Shown here piece by piece: positions 5,683 through 5,750 of a stretch of 5,750 nucleotides of DNA. The notes below the pieces were generated by a model. The model worked only from the letters and a program-made list of their open reading frames with translations. It did no database searches and was not told where the DNA came from. The DNA is from Nonomuraea sp. (GTDB taxonomy: Bacteria > Actinomycetota > Actinomycetes > Streptosporangiales > Streptosporangiaceae), in contig JABFVJ010000148.1 of assembly GCA_013362835.1 (NCBI GenBank), forward strand, positions 1 through 5,750. The letters are read 5' to 3'. The position numbers and the translations under genes are program-made. Positions within the stretch are counted from its first letter, which is position 1; the number at the start of each line of letters is the position of its first letter.

Positions 5683-5750
5683 GTGACGTTCGTTCCCGCC
5701 GACCCGACCCTGGTGCATCCCATGCCCGGCCAGCCGCGCCTGGTGCTGCT
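5683..5750 (+). CDS. Probable CatB-related O-acetyltransferase, N-terminus only (3'-truncated by window edge)
   Basis: An open frame starts at GTG 5683, preceded by the purine-rich GAAGA (5671-5675) seven nt upstream. The visible 22 residues are MTFVPADPTLVHPMPGQPRLVLL. The DPT-(L/V)-HPMP-x-x-PR-(L/V)-V-x-L pattern is one I recognise from the N-terminus of actinobacterial CatB/Vat-like acetyltransferases, left-handed beta-helix enzymes that transfer acetyl from acetyl-CoA to hydroxyl groups, in some members of antibiotics. The hexapeptide repeats and catalytic histidine are beyond the window, so this rests on a short N-terminal match. An in-frame ATG at 5722 is less likely because it would remove the conserved segment. 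The divergent TetR-family gene and shared palindrome support a repressor-controlled detoxification or resistance gene. Confidence 0.55.
   Translation, partial: MTFVPADPTLVHPMPGQPRLVL

Overview
The window is about 70% or more GC with a strong third-position G/C bias, GTG as well as ATG starts, and protein families typical of filamentous Actinobacteria. The style (many AGG arginine codons, large FtsX-type permeases with a VTEEWRR-like cytoplasmic loop) would fit Streptosporangiaceae such as Nonomuraea, but that placement is an inference. Genes are packed tightly: the longest gap is 87 bp, and I see no RNA gene, CRISPR array, insertion sequence or other mobile element.

Layout. (1) Positions 1-1933 (+) hold the C-terminal ~643 residues of an FtsX/MacB-like ABC transporter permease whose start lies upstream of the window. 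(2) Positions 1965-2366 (-) encode a RidA-family protein that lacks the catalytic arginine of true imine deaminases; it meets the permease tail to tail. (3) Positions 2454-3446 (+) encode a helix-turn-helix plus WYL-domain regulator transcribed divergently from the ridA-like gene. Their 87-bp shared spacer holds a perfect 7-bp-arm palindrome and a -10 element placed for leaderless transcription. (4) Positions 3492-3902 and 3899-5044 (+) form a GTGA-overlapping pair: a DGPF/YCII-domain protein and an ECF42-type sigma factor with a long C-terminal helical/TPR-like extension. A TGTCGA-N17-CGTC element just upstream matches the promoter described for ECF42 sigma factors, so the pair is probably autoregulated. 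(5) Positions 5022-5618 (-) encode a TetR-family repressor overlapping the sigma gene's 3' end by 23 bp. It is divergent from a gene starting at 5683 (+) that runs off the window and looks like a CatB-related O-acetyltransferase. The 64-bp spacer carries a 30-bp near-perfect palindrome that covers or abuts the -10 elements of both genes.

How the parts may work together: ridA-like / WYL / DGPF / ECF42 looks like a small regulatory island in which a ligand-sensing WYL regulator and an ECF sigma without an anti-sigma factor control small enzymes of unknown substrate. TetR and the acetyltransferase form a separate repressor-effector pair, possibly for xenobiotic detoxification. The physiological signal of either module cannot be read from the sequence.
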